Origin: Planctomycetia bacterium
Lineage (GTDB): Bacteria > Planctomycetota > Planctomycetia > Gemmatales > Gemmataceae
Length of the DNA stretch: 55,467 bases
Reading direction: 5' to 3'
Assembly (NCBI GenBank): GCA_005772955.1
Contig: SXID01000084.1
Span: 1 to 55,467 of the forward strand
Shown here: positions 7,278 to 16,016 of the stretch, piece after piece
Layout of the letters: each line of letters opens with the position of its first letter
How positions within the stretch are numbered: position 1 is the first letter of the stretch
Position numbers and translations under genes: made by a program
Notes under the pieces: generated by a model
Database searches by the model: none
The model's input: only the letters and a program-made list of their open reading frames with translations
Told to the model about the DNA's origin: nothing

Positions 7278-8317
7278 CACGAGCGTAACACGAAGACCAC
7301 CGACACCGCGTTGAACAGTGCGTGAACGAGTAGTGGCACCAGCAACCCGTTCGTGCGCACCGCGAGCCAAGCCAGCCCCAACCCCAGCACGAACAGCGGG
7401 ATCGGGTTCGGCCAAACGGAGTGCATGAGCGCGAAGAACGCGGCCGTCGCGTACACGGCCCGCGCACGTCGCGCCCCAGTGCGTGTGAACCGCCAGAGCA
7501 CACCGAGTCCTACGACGAGCACGCAAGCGAAGACCACCGGCTGCCAAGTCCCGCTAGTCGCGGTGAACAGTGTTGCCGCGGTCATCACGATCCACGGGCG
7601 GCAGGTCGTCACTGGTAACACACCCACGCCGGGCAGTTTCATTCGCCCAACGCACCACCACAGCAGCACGCCGCGGATGATGATCTCCTCGCGCAGCGGC
7701 GCGCCGATACACGCTTCCAGTGCGAGCAGAATCTGATCCCTCAGGGGCCGCCCGCCGAGTTTCGCGAGCGAGTGCGTTTCCGGCGGCACGTCGAGTTGTT
7801 GCGACACCACGTTCACGATTGCGTTCAGCAGCAACACGACCGGCGTGAGCACTGCCCACGCGAGCACCGCGAGCCCCACCTTTCCCGCGACGCTACCACT
7901 CGTGTTCGGCCGCCACTTCGGGTACAGCGAGTATCGCGTCAGCGCGAGTGCGCCGAGCGATATTGGCAGCGCGAGAATGCTCGCCCACAACATGCGCAGC
8001 GTGGCCGATTCCGCCTTGTGTTCGGGGTCGATTTCCGTCGCTTTCGCGTGCGGGAAATCGTCGCCATAGACGAGTTGATAGAAGCCACTCTCGTTGAGGA
8101 CTTCAAGCATCACGATTGGCACGATGAACGATACCACGAGGAACGCGCCCGTCACTCCGAACCCGTTCCATGGCACCGGAAGCGGCTTCCACTTGTGTAA
8201 GAACGGTTCGCCTTTCGGCCGCAGCGCCGTTGCGATCAGACCGGCCGGCAGCGCGACCGCCGCGACGAGCGCGATGGAGGTCACCATGCGCGCGACTTCT
8301 GACAGGTCAATGCTCAC
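7277..8317 (-). CDS. CPBP family intramembrane glutamic endopeptidase
   Basis: A 346-residue, strongly hydrophobic protein with about eight membrane segments. The protease motif EEIIIRG has the Glu pair at 210-211 and Arg at 215; the second motif ALMHSVWPNP has His299. These match the CAAX-protease/Rce1-like (ABI) family, which in bacteria cleave membrane proteins or serve in bacteriocin immunity. The GTG start at 8317 has GAAGGA 6-7 bases upstream. It lies between glycosyltransferase and trpC genes on the opposite strand, with no prenylated partner or bacteriocin gene in sight, so its substrate is unknown. Confidence 0.9.
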   Translation of the reverse strand: MSIDLSEVARMVTSIALVAAVALPAGLIATALRPKGEPFLHKWKPLPVPWNGFGVTGAFLVVSFIVPIVMLEVLNESGFYQLVYGDDFPHAKATEIDPEHKAESATLRMLWASILALPISLGALALTRYSLYPKWRPNTSGSVAGKVGLAVLAWAVLTPVVLLLNAIVNVVSQQLDVPPETHSLAKLGGRPLRDQILLALEACIGAPLREEIIIRGVLLWWCVGRMKLPGVGVLPVTTCRPWIVMTAATLFTATSGTWQPVVFACVLVVGLGVLWRFTRTGARRARAVYATAAFFALMHSVWPNPIPLFVLGLGLAWLAVRTNGLLVPLLVHALFNAVSVVFVLRS

Positions 8318-8406
8318 GGCTGGTCCTTCGTCGGTCGCGGAGGTTGGTGTTCACGCGGCGGGGCTTAGAATACCCGCGCCAACGCCGACCGCACAGAGAA
8401 CCCCGC

Positions 8407-9186
8407 ATGAACAACATACTCGACCGGATAATGGAGACGAAGCGAGGCGAGATCGCGACCGCAAGGGCCGCGGTGCCAGAGATCGAACTTGAACGCAAAG
8501 CCGCGGGCATGCCGCCCGTCCGCGACTTCAGGCACGCGATCAGGCAACACGGGAAGATCGCGCTTATCGCGGAGGTGAAGAAAGCGTCGCCGTCCGCGGG
8601 AGTAATCCGCGTCGACTTCGATCCGGCGGGCATCGCTACAATTTATCAAGAACACGGCGCTGACGCGATCAGCGTGCTGACCGACACCGACTACTTTCAG
8701 GGACGCTTGCAGTACCTCACTGAAGTGAAGACAGCGGTCGCGTGCCCTGTGTTGCGGAAGGATTTCATCCTCGACCGCTACCAGCTTCTCGAGGCGCGGT
8801 GCGTCGGTGCAGACGCTGTGCTGCTGATCGCGGAATGCCTGCCCGGGGACCGCCTCGCTGCGCTCCAGAAGCAAGCGGTCGCGCTTGGGCTTCACACGCT
8901 GGTGGAACTACACGACGCGGACCAGTTGTCGCGCGTGCTCGACTGCGGTGCCCCGATCGTCGGCATCAACAACCGCGATCTGCGGACGTTCGTGACACGC
9001 CTGGAACACACGCTGGAGTTGTTGCCAAAGATTCCCGTGGATCGTGTCGTGGTGAGCGAGAGCGGTATCAAGACGCACGCGGACCTCGTACGGCTAGGCG
9101 CGGCCGGTGCGGGTGCGGTGCTGGTGGGCGAATCGCTCATGCGTGCCGAGGACATCGGCGCGGCTCTGGACGCGCTGCGTGGGTGA
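8407..9186 (+). CDS. trpC: Indole-3-glycerol phosphate synthase
   Basis: A 260-residue TIM-barrel enzyme of tryptophan synthesis, converting carboxyphenylamino-deoxyribulose phosphate to indole-3-glycerol phosphate in the cytoplasm. The family signatures are clear: ALIAEVKKASPSAGVI near residues 50-66, VLTDTDYFQG, LRKDFILDRYQL, ADAVLLIAE, LVELHD, GINNRDL, VSESGI and GAVLVGESLMR. Length and motif order are normal. It is not next to other trp genes in this window, so the pathway is dispersed. The divergent start region with the CPBP gene (8318-8406) must hold both promoters. Confidence 0.97.
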   Translation: MNNILDRIMETKRGEIATARAAVPEIELERKAAGMPPVRDFRHAIRQHGKIALIAEVKKASPSAGVIRVDFDPAGIATIYQEHGADAISVLTDTDYFQGRLQYLTEVKTAVACPVLRKDFILDRYQLLEARCVGADAVLLIAECLPGDRLAALQKQAVALGLHTLVELHDADQLSRVLDCGAPIVGINNRDLRTFVTRLEHTLELLPKIPVDRVVVSESGIKTHADLVRLGAAGAGAVLVGESLMRAEDIGAALDALRG

Positions 9187-9422
9187 GGGACGCTTCGGCG
9201 TGTGGGAACTTTTCGACTGCGTCCAAACCCGCTTGGGTCACTTCTCGCGCCGATGGTGGTGATTTGAACGTTGGATTCGCAGTCGGTGTCAGAAGGGAAC
9301 CGGTAGTGCAAGACAGGATCGCGGCCGTGAAAAAGTCGGGTAGACAACCGCACGGTGCACCTTCTACACTTCCAACCTTGACTCAGGATCGTCGCCCTAT
9401 TGCTGCACGGATGCGCACAGGG

Positions 9423-9795
9423 ATGAACCTCGTTCACCTCACCGCCAACACTTTCTTCGGCGGCCCAGAGCGTCAAAGGCTCGGGCTGGCGATTGCGCTA
9501 CACGAACAGATCCGTACCACGTTCGCCATCTTGCCAAAAAGGCGGGCGCGGCGGCGCGTTCATGAACGAGGCCGGTGCACACTGCTTCGCTGCAGCCCCA
9601 CTCAAGAACGACTTTTCGAAGGCGTTCGCGAGTGTGTTGGGTATCGCGGATCTGGTTCGCGCGACTGGATGCGACCCCGCTCTGCGCCCATTTTCGCGCT
9701 GCAGGTCGCGTGCGGATGCGAGAGTTGTTGACCTTCCATGTACAAGTGGCGGCGGATCTCGAACTGCTTCACACCTTGTGTCTCACGCTCTCTGA
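9423..9795 (+). pseudogene. Decayed glycosyltransferase N-terminus
   Basis: ATG 9423 opens MNLVHLTANTFFGGPERQ, the start of a GT4-type glycosyltransferase with its 'FFGGPERQ' glycine-rich loop. The frame continues to RTTFAILP and then breaks at the AAAAA run near 9535-9539; the expected continuation GGRGGAFMNEAGAHCF appears in the +1 frame and loses meaning after about 9680 (DLVRATGCD). The C-terminal nucleotide-sugar half is absent. A single-base shift could be a sequencing error, but the missing second half cannot. An intact glycosyltransferase begins 24 bases later, so this may be what is left of a neighbouring paralogue. Confidence 0.75.
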
Positions 9796-9818
9796 AGTCG
9801 TCGCTTGAGGAGGACAGG

Positions 9819-10964
9819 ATGTCCGCACTACTCGCACCACGCCTTGTGTTTCCGACACAGGAGCCGGTCACTCGCCCCGTTCGCGTTTGCTTCATGATCG
9901 ACCGGCTCAGCCGCGCCAGGACGGAAACGCAACTGCTCGCTCTGATCCGCGACCTCGACCGCACGCAAGTCAAACCGACGCTCGCGTTGCTCGACGGCGA
10001 GGACGATCTCTCGCGGGCGCTCGAACCCGCTGACTGCCCCGTCATCAGGCTCGGCGTGCGGAAACTGTTGAGCGGGCGCGCCGTGTCCGCCGCACGCCGG
10101 CTGCGTTCGTTTTGGCGCGAACACCGTACCGACGTGCTTCAGGTGTATTTCCTCGACGCGGCTTATCTTGGCGCACCGCTTGCGAAGATGTGCGGCGTGA
10201 AGAAGGTACTCCGCGTGCGGAATGATCTCGGCTACTGGCTCACACGCGAACATCGCGCGATGGGGCGATTGGTTCGGCCATTCGTGGACTTCACACTCAC
10301 TAACACAGCCGCAGGGAAAGGATCGCTAGTCGCCGCGTACGGCGCTTCAGCGAAGCGTGTCGCGGTTCTGGAGAACGGTGTCGATACGGTGCGATTCAGG
10401 CGGTTCCTGCTCCCGGACCTGACGAAACCGCGGATTCGTGTGGGGTGTGTCGCGAACCTGCGTCCGGTGAAGAACATCGACGGCTTGATGCGGACCGCGA
10501 AGGCGGCTTTGGAGAAGTTCCCGCAGTTGGTGTTTGAGGTGGGAGGCGATGGCGAACAGCGCGAAGAGCTGGATCGCCTGCATGCGGAACTCGGCCTCGG
10601 CGACCGGTTCATACTACGTGGCTCCGTGTCCGACGTGGCCGGCTTCTTGCGAAGTGTGGATGTCGCCGTGCTGCCGTCGCACTCCGAAGGGATATCGAAC
10701 GTCTTGCTGGAGTACATGGCCGCCGGGCGTGCGGTGATCGCCACCGACGTGGGCGCGAACTCGAAACTCCTCGCCGGCGGCACGTGTGGCCTGGTGGTTC
10801 CCGCGAGCGATCCGGGCGCGCTGGTCGAGGCGCTGGGCGAATTGCTCGCGAACCCGCTTCGCGCTGCGGGCTACGGGGCCGCGGCACGCCGGCGCGTCGA
10901 AGCCGAGTACAGCCGCGCCGCGATGACGAAACGGTTCGAGGCGTTCTACCGCGGACTGATGTAA
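9819..10964 (+). CDS. Glycosyltransferase, GT4 type (GT-B fold)
   Basis: A 381-residue protein; ATG 9819 follows GAGGAGGACAGG closely. The N-terminal domain starts with VRVCFMIDRLSRARTETQLL, and the C-terminal domain has IRVGCVANLRPVKNIDGL, VGGDGEQREEL and VLPSHSEGISNVLLEYMAAG, the E-x7-E donor-binding motif. This is typical of GT4 enzymes building cell-surface glycans. It belongs functionally with the ABC exporter and glycosyltransferase at 4296-7246, although trpC and a protease gene intervene. Donor and acceptor are unknown. Confidence 0.92.
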   Translation: MSALLAPRLVFPTQEPVTRPVRVCFMIDRLSRARTETQLLALIRDLDRTQVKPTLALLDGEDDLSRALEPADCPVIRLGVRKLLSGRAVSAARRLRSFWREHRTDVLQVYFLDAAYLGAPLAKMCGVKKVLRVRNDLGYWLTREHRAMGRLVRPFVDFTLTNTAAGKGSLVAAYGASAKRVAVLENGVDTVRFRRFLLPDLTKPRIRVGCVANLRPVKNIDGLMRTAKAALEKFPQLVFEVGGDGEQREELDRLHAELGLGDRFILRGSVSDVAGFLRSVDVAVLPSHSEGISNVLLEYMAAGRAVIATDVGANSKLLAGGTCGLVVPASDPGALVEALGELLANPLRAAGYGAAARRRVEAEYSRAAMTKRFEAFYRGLM

Positions 10965-11338
10965 CGAACCGGGCGGATGACGGCTCCGATGTTAGCTTGT
11001 CCCGCTCCCACAAGGAGAGAGGGAGGAACTGAATTCGGTTCTTGATACGGCTTGGCGTGTTGGTGCGACCGCTATCACAGCGAGGCACGGTCTTCAGGTG
11101 TTCGTTGACGAACTCCCGAATCGCGATCCCGCACACCCAGTTCGGAATCGTTAACTGGATTAGCCCGGGTCGGCGCGACGCCGGCAAAAGCGAACGCATG
11201 ACGTGATACCAGCGTCGTGGTCCGCCCGTTGATGAGTAGGGGTTTTGTAGGCGAGGTCCATTCGTGGGCTGGGTCTGCCTCACCAGCCGCGGAGGGCTTC
11301 GCGCCGCAACCACGGATTCTCGGTTGCGGCGTTGCGTG
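10965..11338. other. Gene-free stretch with one hairpin
   Basis: No convincing gene is visible in these 374 bases. A minus-strand frame reads IPNWVCGIAIREFVNEHL around 11110-11160 and could be a trace of a lost gene, but nothing supports it. Near the 3' end CGCCGCAACC at 11302-11311 pairs perfectly with GGTTGCGGCG at 11322-11331; it lies just past the stop of the minus-strand TolB-like gene and could end its transcript, though it lacks a T-run. Confidence 0.5.
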
Positions 11339-12355
11339 TCACCTCGGCTTCCACTCGGCCGTTCCGATGTTGCGAAGCAGTTCCTTCGTGTTCCCGCCAT
11401 CCGGGTCGCTTATCCACAATGCTGCGGGCTGACCCTTCTCGAGACGCGTGTAACTGATGGACAGGCCGTCCGGTGACCAGCGTGTGTGGGAGTGCAGATG
11501 CTCCGACGTGATGATTCGCCGGTCGCTTCCGTCGGACTTCATCACCGCGACCTGTAGAACGCCGTCCACGAGTTCGCCGTACGAGATGCGGCTCCCGTCT
11601 GGCGACCACTGCGGTGACACGTTGGTGGGGATGCCTCCGCCGCTTGCGAGTTGCCTGGTGTCCTTTCCGTCGGCGCCGATCGTGTTGATCCGCCAGCCGC
11701 CTCCGGTTGCGGGGGTTGGGGTGCAGACGTAGAGAACCCGTTTGCCGTCCGACGACCACGCCGCGTCTACCCCGCCGGTGATGTCGGTGAGCCGCTTCTT
11801 GAGACCACCTCCGGCGGGCACCGTGTAAGTGGCGGGGCGGTTAGCGAGGTGGTACGTGTACGACACCGTCTTGCCGTCCGGCGACCATGCCGGCTGACGG
11901 CTCGGTGAGGTTAACGTCGTCAGTTGTGTGACCTTGCTGGTTGCGACGTCGACCGTGTGCACCTGATCCTTGTTCACCTTCGCCGCGACGAACGCGATCC
12001 GCTTGACGTCGGGCGACCAGCGGAGTTGCGTGCCGCCGGTTTTCTTGGTGAGTTGCTTCGGCTCGGTGCCGTCGGTGTTCATCACCCAGATGTCCGGCGC
12101 GCCTTCGCGGTCGGACACGAATGCAATCTGCTTGCCGTCGGGTGACCAGACCGGTTCAGTGTCGCTGGCTTTGTTGTCGGTGAGTTGCTTCGTCTCGCCC
12201 GAGCCGGGCTGCACCAGATAGATTTCCCAGTTACCGCTCTTGTTGCTCGACACGACCAGTGCGCGAACCGGTCCAGGTTTGGGTGCGGGCGCGGCGGCAA
12301 GCGAGGTCACGAGCGAGATGGCGCACGTCAGTGCCGTGAACGCAACGAACCGCAT
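11339..12355 (-). CDS. Secreted TolB-like WD40/PD40 beta-propeller protein
   Basis: A 338-residue protein starting at ATG 12355 with GGGAGA upstream. The first ~20 residues (MRFVAFTALTCAISLVTSLA) are a signal peptide. The remainder is a six-bladed-type propeller: at least five copies of the blade motif such as EPVWSPDGKQIAFVSDR, LRWSPDVKRIAFVA and PQWSPDGSRISYG. This PD40 motif is shared with the periplasmic protein TolB. No catalytic domain is attached, so it is likely a binding or scaffold protein in the periplasm. No Pal, TolA or TolQR genes are nearby; it should not be called tolB. Confidence 0.9.
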   Translation of the reverse strand: MRFVAFTALTCAISLVTSLAAAPAPKPGPVRALVVSSNKSGNWEIYLVQPGSGETKQLTDNKASDTEPVWSPDGKQIAFVSDREGAPDIWVMNTDGTEPKQLTKKTGGTQLRWSPDVKRIAFVAAKVNKDQVHTVDVATSKVTQLTTLTSPSRQPAWSPDGKTVSYTYHLANRPATYTVPAGGGLKKRLTDITGGVDAAWSSDGKRVLYVCTPTPATGGGWRINTIGADGKDTRQLASGGGIPTNVSPQWSPDGSRISYGELVDGVLQVAVMKSDGSDRRIITSEHLHSHTRWSPDGLSISYTRLEKGQPAALWISDPDGGNTKELLRNIGTAEWKPR

Positions 12356-12470
12356 GACTGCAATCTCCCGGAGCGAACGAGCCGTGAGGCGACGCCCGTC
12401 GGATAGGGAAGGGCGGTGATGCGCGCCGCGAGTCACGGAGATACTAACCCGAAACCGCTGCTGCAGCAAT

Positions 12471-12599
12471 GGTGTCACTTGGCCGCGGTCTTCACAAAGT
12501 AATAGGCACACGCCGTGTGCCGTGGTTGTTCAGAGTTGCGAAGCAACGGCACATGGTGTGTGCCTACTACTTTGAAACACACGGTGTCACTTGGCCGCG
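12471..12599. mobile_element. Palindromic MITE-like insertion flanked by a 17-bp direct repeat
   Basis: GGTGTCACTTGGCCGCG occurs at 12471-12487 and again at 12583-12599. Between the copies lie 95 bases whose bulk is an imperfect palindrome: 12495-12528 pairs with 12544-12574 (CAAAGTA..TAGGCACAC on one side, its near-complement on the other), leaving a ~15-base loop. The right copy of the repeat carries the last codons and stop of mug. The layout resembles a non-coding palindromic element that duplicated its target, or a local duplication around a hairpin. It encodes nothing. Confidence 0.7.
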
Positions 12600-13135
12600 T
12601 CGCTGAGTTTGCGGAATACCTTCACCAGATCTTTTCTCTGATAGTGCGCGTTCAGTCCACTGGGATTGGGAAGTACCCAGACCCTGGTGTTGCCGATCGC
12701 GTCCGGTTGAAGCCCGACAGCCGCTGTTGGTTTCGCAAATGCGGTGCGGTACGCGCCAACGCCGAGGATCGCAAGATAGCGCGGCGAGAACTCCAGCACC
12801 TTCGCGGTTAGCACTTCGCCGCCCGCGACGATCTCCTTCTTCTCTAGACTGTCCGCGCCGACGGTCGCTCGCGCGACCACGTTCGTAACGCCGTAGCCGA
12901 GTGGGAGGAGTTCTTGCTCTTCACTGGGGTCGAACAATCGTGGGGTGAAGCCGGCAGCGTGGAGGGTGGGCCAGAACCGGTTGCCCGGGCGCCCGAAGTG
13001 GTGGCCGATGGCCGCCGTGTAAAGGCCGGGGTTGATGCCACAGAACAGTACGCTCAACCCCGGCGCGATCACGTCCGTCACGGTCTTGTTCTTTGCGGTC
13101 CGCAATTGGGCGGGTGTCGGTCGGGGTGAGGTCAC
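12587..13135 (-). CDS. mug: G/U mismatch-specific uracil-DNA glycosylase
   Basis: A 182-residue enzyme that should excise uracil or ethenocytosine opposite guanine in the first step of base-excision repair. Motif 1 is GINPGL (33-38), followed by GHHFGRPGNRFWP, and motif 2 is NPSGLNAHY (157-165), both diagnostic for the Mug/TDG family; length is normal. The GTG at 13135 overlaps the stop of the preceding di-haem gene by four bases (GTGA), so translation is probably coupled. The last codons and the stop lie inside the 17-bp direct repeat of the palindromic element that follows. Confidence 0.93.
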   Translation of the reverse strand: MTSPRPTPAQLRTAKNKTVTDVIAPGLSVLFCGINPGLYTAAIGHHFGRPGNRFWPTLHAAGFTPRLFDPSEEQELLPLGYGVTNVVARATVGADSLEKKEIVAGGEVLTAKVLEFSPRYLAILGVGAYRTAFAKPTAAVGLQPDAIGNTRVWVLPNPSGLNAHYQRKDLVKVFRKLSDAAK

Positions 13136-14475
13136 TTCCGGTCCAGCTTGGTGACGGCGGGGTTGCTCAAGGACGGCGCGTCGGGTGGTGCCTTGAGTGT
13201 ACCCAGGAAGGCGAGCAGCGTGGCCTGATCGTCGGGGGCGAGGGCGTTGTACTTCTCCGTCACGCTCTTGGCGTCCCCGCGGTGCTTCAAGATCGCGTCG
13301 CGGAGTGTCGGCGCGGAACCGTCGTGCATGTACGGTGCCGAGTCCGCGACTCCCCACAGCGGGGGCGTCTTCCATTCACTCGGCTTGGGTTCGTGCTCCG
13401 GGCGCTCCGGCAGGTTGAACAGCGGAGACGGGCCGAGGTTGTACTCGCCTCCGCCCCCTGGCGGCGGGGGAGGTTCCAGAGTGTAGAGCAGGAAGTCGCT
13501 ATAGACGCCCTTTACGGCGCCCAGGTCAGGGACATGACACACGGCGCAACCGACTGTGCTGAAGAGTTCCTTACCGCGGTCGGCCGAAGCGTGGCCCGCC
13601 ACCGCGACCGGCTTCGGCAAGGTCTTCACGAACGCTACGAGCGCCCGGAATTGTTTTTTGTCGAGGTCTGGCACCGTAGGAGCAGTCGCGCCGACGAGTG
13701 GTTTGGCTTGTTCGGTCGAAGATGTGCCAAGCCCGAGTTCGTTCGCGCACGCGGCGGCGACGAACTCTTCGAGCGAGGCGAACTGCGCCTTCCACCCGAA
13801 TTTCCCGAGCCCTCCCGCGACCCGACGCGCCCGACCTACCGGTATCGTGTTGAATTCCAACTGCAGTTCCTTCGCTGCGTTGCGAACACCGCGATTGCGT
13901 TCGTTGCGCAGGATGGCGCGGTCGGAAATCATGTCGATCCAGCCCGCACCGAAGAGGGCTGTCGTCTGCACTGGTTGTGTGTGAACCGGGTCGAAGTCGG
14001 GAATGAGCGTCCTCATTCGGCAACTCTCGGTTCCCGTTTCGATGCTTCGACCCTTCACGGTTGGGTACATCTGGCGCAGTTTCTTCTCAGTCTCCTTACT
14101 CGTGCTATCCGTACTGAAGTTGTGAACGGTACCGGTGACGAACTTGGGATCGTTTGGACGTGGGAACACTTCGAAACTGGTCACGTTGTGCTCGTTGGCT
14201 CCGCCACCGCCAAGCCCGCCCTGGAAGTGACATGACGCGCAAGATTTGGCGTTGAACACCGGGCCGAGGCCATCGCCACGCGAGAGCGGGTCGTTGGGTT
14301 CCCACTCGTGCTCGAACAGCTCGCGCCCTTGGGCGACTTCCGAGGCGCGTGCCGACGGTCCCCAGATGATCGGCAAGCCGTCCGAGAAGAAGCCCCAGTA
14401 GGTACCGAACGCGGCGATTCCGAGAACGGACAGCAAGAACAGCCGGCGTTGACCGGCGAGCGAAAGGCGGCGCAC
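13132..14475 (-). CDS. Di-haem cytochrome c oxidoreductase, DUF1111 family
   Basis: A 447-residue exported c-type cytochrome. GTG 14475 has GGGAGG 6 bases upstream. A membrane anchor or signal occupies about residues 10-30. Two haem-binding motifs are visible: CASCH (79-83) and CAVCH (311-315). Further family marks are FNAKSCASCHFQGGLGG, the TALFGAGW segment and SAPYMHDGSAPTLRDAI at the C-terminus, where Met or His can serve as haem ligand. The family is called di-haem or thiol oxidoreductase and acts in the periplasm; its substrate is unsettled. A poly-Pro/Gly loop (EPPPPPGGGGEY) is inserted after the second haem. It overlaps mug by four bases. Confidence 0.92.
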   Translation of the reverse strand: MRRLSLAGQRRLFLLSVLGIAAFGTYWGFFSDGLPIIWGPSARASEVAQGRELFEHEWEPNDPLSRGDGLGPVFNAKSCASCHFQGGLGGGGANEHNVTSFEVFPRPNDPKFVTGTVHNFSTDSTSKETEKKLRQMYPTVKGRSIETGTESCRMRTLIPDFDPVHTQPVQTTALFGAGWIDMISDRAILRNERNRGVRNAAKELQLEFNTIPVGRARRVAGGLGKFGWKAQFASLEEFVAAACANELGLGTSSTEQAKPLVGATAPTVPDLDKKQFRALVAFVKTLPKPVAVAGHASADRGKELFSTVGCAVCHVPDLGAVKGVYSDFLLYTLEPPPPPGGGGEYNLGPSPLFNLPERPEHEPKPSEWKTPPLWGVADSAPYMHDGSAPTLRDAILKHRGDAKSVTEKYNALAPDDQATLLAFLGTLKAPPDAPSLSNPAVTKLDRK

Positions 14476-14561
14476 GACGGGCCTCCCAAAACTACGTGAG
14501 CGAACACTGTTGCCAGAAGAACGTCGAAGAGGCGATTCTATTTCATGCGATTTCTGTCTTC

Positions 14562-14581
14562 GCCGCTTGCGGCTTCGTGAG
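14562..14581. repeat. Short palindrome GCCGCTTGCGGCTTCGTGAG
   Basis: A second copy of the 12-13 base palindrome found at 7265, here ending two bases before the stop codon (14583-14585) of the minus-strand gene. At both sites the palindrome is followed by a CACGAG/CGTGAG-like word. Confidence 0.5.
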
Positions 14582-14582
14582 T

Positions 14583-15623
14583 TTACCGCGCCGCACGGAT
14601 TCGTTCCAGCCAGCGGTTCACATCGGCTTCCGGCAATACCTCAACCACCTCCGCTCGCGATTTCAGCGCGTCGTGGATGTTCGCGAAGAAGCTGCTGTCC
14701 CAACTCTGGCTACCCATGACGTTCGGTCCGAGGACGACGATTCGCTGACCGTCGAGTTGCGGGATGTCTGTGGGGGTTCCTTCGACGGGAATCCACGTTG
14801 TGAGTAGTGTATCGATCGAGTCGCTTGGCAACCCGCCCCAGGTGGAAAAGTGGAATCGGGCGTGGTCGTGGACAAGCCGCTGGTGCGGGGTTTCGCCCGT
14901 GGCGATCGCGACCACCTCCGGGTCCACGGCTTCGCCAGTGAGGTATCCCCCGCCGATGAGCGACGCCTGGAGCAGCGTGAACAGGTGAGCATTGGTCTGG
15001 ACCGCTTCGAGCGCGACGCGGAAGCCCTTCGGTTCTTCCGGCACCAGCACCAGCAGTTCCACGCCGTCCGATAGAGCAAGTACCTGTGCGAGGAAGTCCG
15101 CTTCGGCGCTGGTGTCGCGAAGAGACGCGACACCAGCGACGATCTCCGCGTTCCCGCGAAGAGCACGCCGGTAGTTCGTCTTGCGGCAGACCACCGTCAT
15201 CGTCGCGAGCAGCAGGTATCGCAGTCCGGCCGTGGCTCGTGCGCCGTCGGGGTCTTCGTCGAACAGCGTGCCGGGTGTGCTCGCGTTCCGCTCGCGTGCC
15301 CGCCGCGCCAACGAGAGGTGTCGGGGGAGTTCAGCGAGCAGGTGCGGGAACACAACGCCGGGATCGCCACCCCATTCGACCATCGTGCCGCAGTTGAGCG
15401 CGATCTCGCTGCCGCGGAACAGTTCGGCGCGGATCATTGGGGCCACCTCCGCGAGCAGCGCGTCGAGTTCGGCACGCGAGCCGATCGCCTGTGTGAATTG
15501 CATCAGCGTCGCGAGCGGTGGACGCCCAAACGCGTCCGCCGGTTCCGCGAGAATGTCGTGTGAGGTCGCGGGCTTGTTCGCGTACTCCGTGAGTGCGGCG
15601 ATAATGGCAGCGCGGCCCGGCAT
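14583..15623 (-). CDS. Conserved-looking hypothetical protein, 346 residues
   Basis: I do not recognise a family. The protein is acidic, soluble and has no signal peptide or membrane helix. Central segments such as ELFRGSEIALNCGTMVEWGGDPG, LRYLLLATMTVVCRKTNYRRALRGN and LLQASLIGGGYLTGEAVDPE look like a mostly helical fold, and the C-terminal part has a strand-rich LDGQRIVVLGPNVMGSQSWD segment. ATG 15623 has GGGAG upstream and lies 15 bases after the DoxX stop, so the two are co-transcribed. The di-haem gene follows after 107 bases. No catalytic signature can be defended. Confidence 0.8.
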   Translation of the reverse strand: MPGRAAIIAALTEYANKPATSHDILAEPADAFGRPPLATLMQFTQAIGSRAELDALLAEVAPMIRAELFRGSEIALNCGTMVEWGGDPGVVFPHLLAELPRHLSLARRARERNASTPGTLFDEDPDGARATAGLRYLLLATMTVVCRKTNYRRALRGNAEIVAGVASLRDTSAEADFLAQVLALSDGVELLVLVPEEPKGFRVALEAVQTNAHLFTLLQASLIGGGYLTGEAVDPEVVAIATGETPHQRLVHDHARFHFSTWGGLPSDSIDTLLTTWIPVEGTPTDIPQLDGQRIVVLGPNVMGSQSWDSSFFANIHDALKSRAEVVEVLPEADVNRWLERIRAAR

Positions 15624-15638
15624 GACTGGCTCCCGTGG

Positions 15639-15998
15639 TTACTTCCGCGTGAACCAGTACGCCCAAGCAATGAGAACACCTTGCAACGGCAACCTCGCCC
15701 ACAACACAACGGGCGGAAGGTCGGGGAACTGCTCCGGGTGCAACGCCATGTGGAGGTTCGCGGGGAACACCGCAACGAGCAGCGCGATCAGCCCCCACGC
15801 GGCCGGCACCGTGAGATACGGGATCAGCAGACCGATTCCGCCGAGGATCTCGAACACGCCGCTAATCAGAACGAGTTCGTAGTGCCACGGCAGGTACGGC
15901 GGCATGATCTTCACATAGAAGTCGGGCTTCACGAAGTGGTTCACGCCCGCCGCGACGAACAGCACACCGAGCAGCCACGTCAGTGCGAGCTTGAGCAT
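15639..15998 (-). CDS. DoxX family membrane protein
   Basis: A 119-residue protein with four hydrophobic helices. The first helix GVLFVAAGVNHFVKPDFY carries the G-x-x-H-F motif of DoxX/DoxD-like proteins, followed by GVFEILGGIGLLIP and a final PLQGVLIAWAYW helix. The family sits in the inner membrane and is linked to quinone-dependent thiol or thiosulfate redox chemistry in some members. It lies 18 bases from the radical SAM gene and 15 bases from the hypothetical gene on the same strand, making one transcript likely. Confidence 0.88.
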   Translation of the reverse strand: MLKLALTWLLGVLFVAAGVNHFVKPDFYVKIMPPYLPWHYELVLISGVFEILGGIGLLIPYLTVPAAWGLIALLVAVFPANLHMALHPEQFPDLPPVVLWARLPLQGVLIAWAYWFTRK

Positions 15999-16016
15999 CA
16001 GACCTCCGCCGCAAGG

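Noticed and set aside
7277-8317. The CPBP protease as a phage-defence or bacteriocin-immunity gene
   Set aside because: The family can do this, but no bacteriocin, toxin or defence gene is beside it; only the protease class is supported.
11110-11160. Minus-strand reading IPNWVCGIAIREFVNEHL as a gene remnant
   Set aside because: Too short, no start signals and no family I recognise; only mentioned under the gene-free stretch.
11339-12355. Naming the propeller gene tolB
   Set aside because: It has the PD40 blades but no TolB N-terminal domain, and no pal or tolQRA genes are near.
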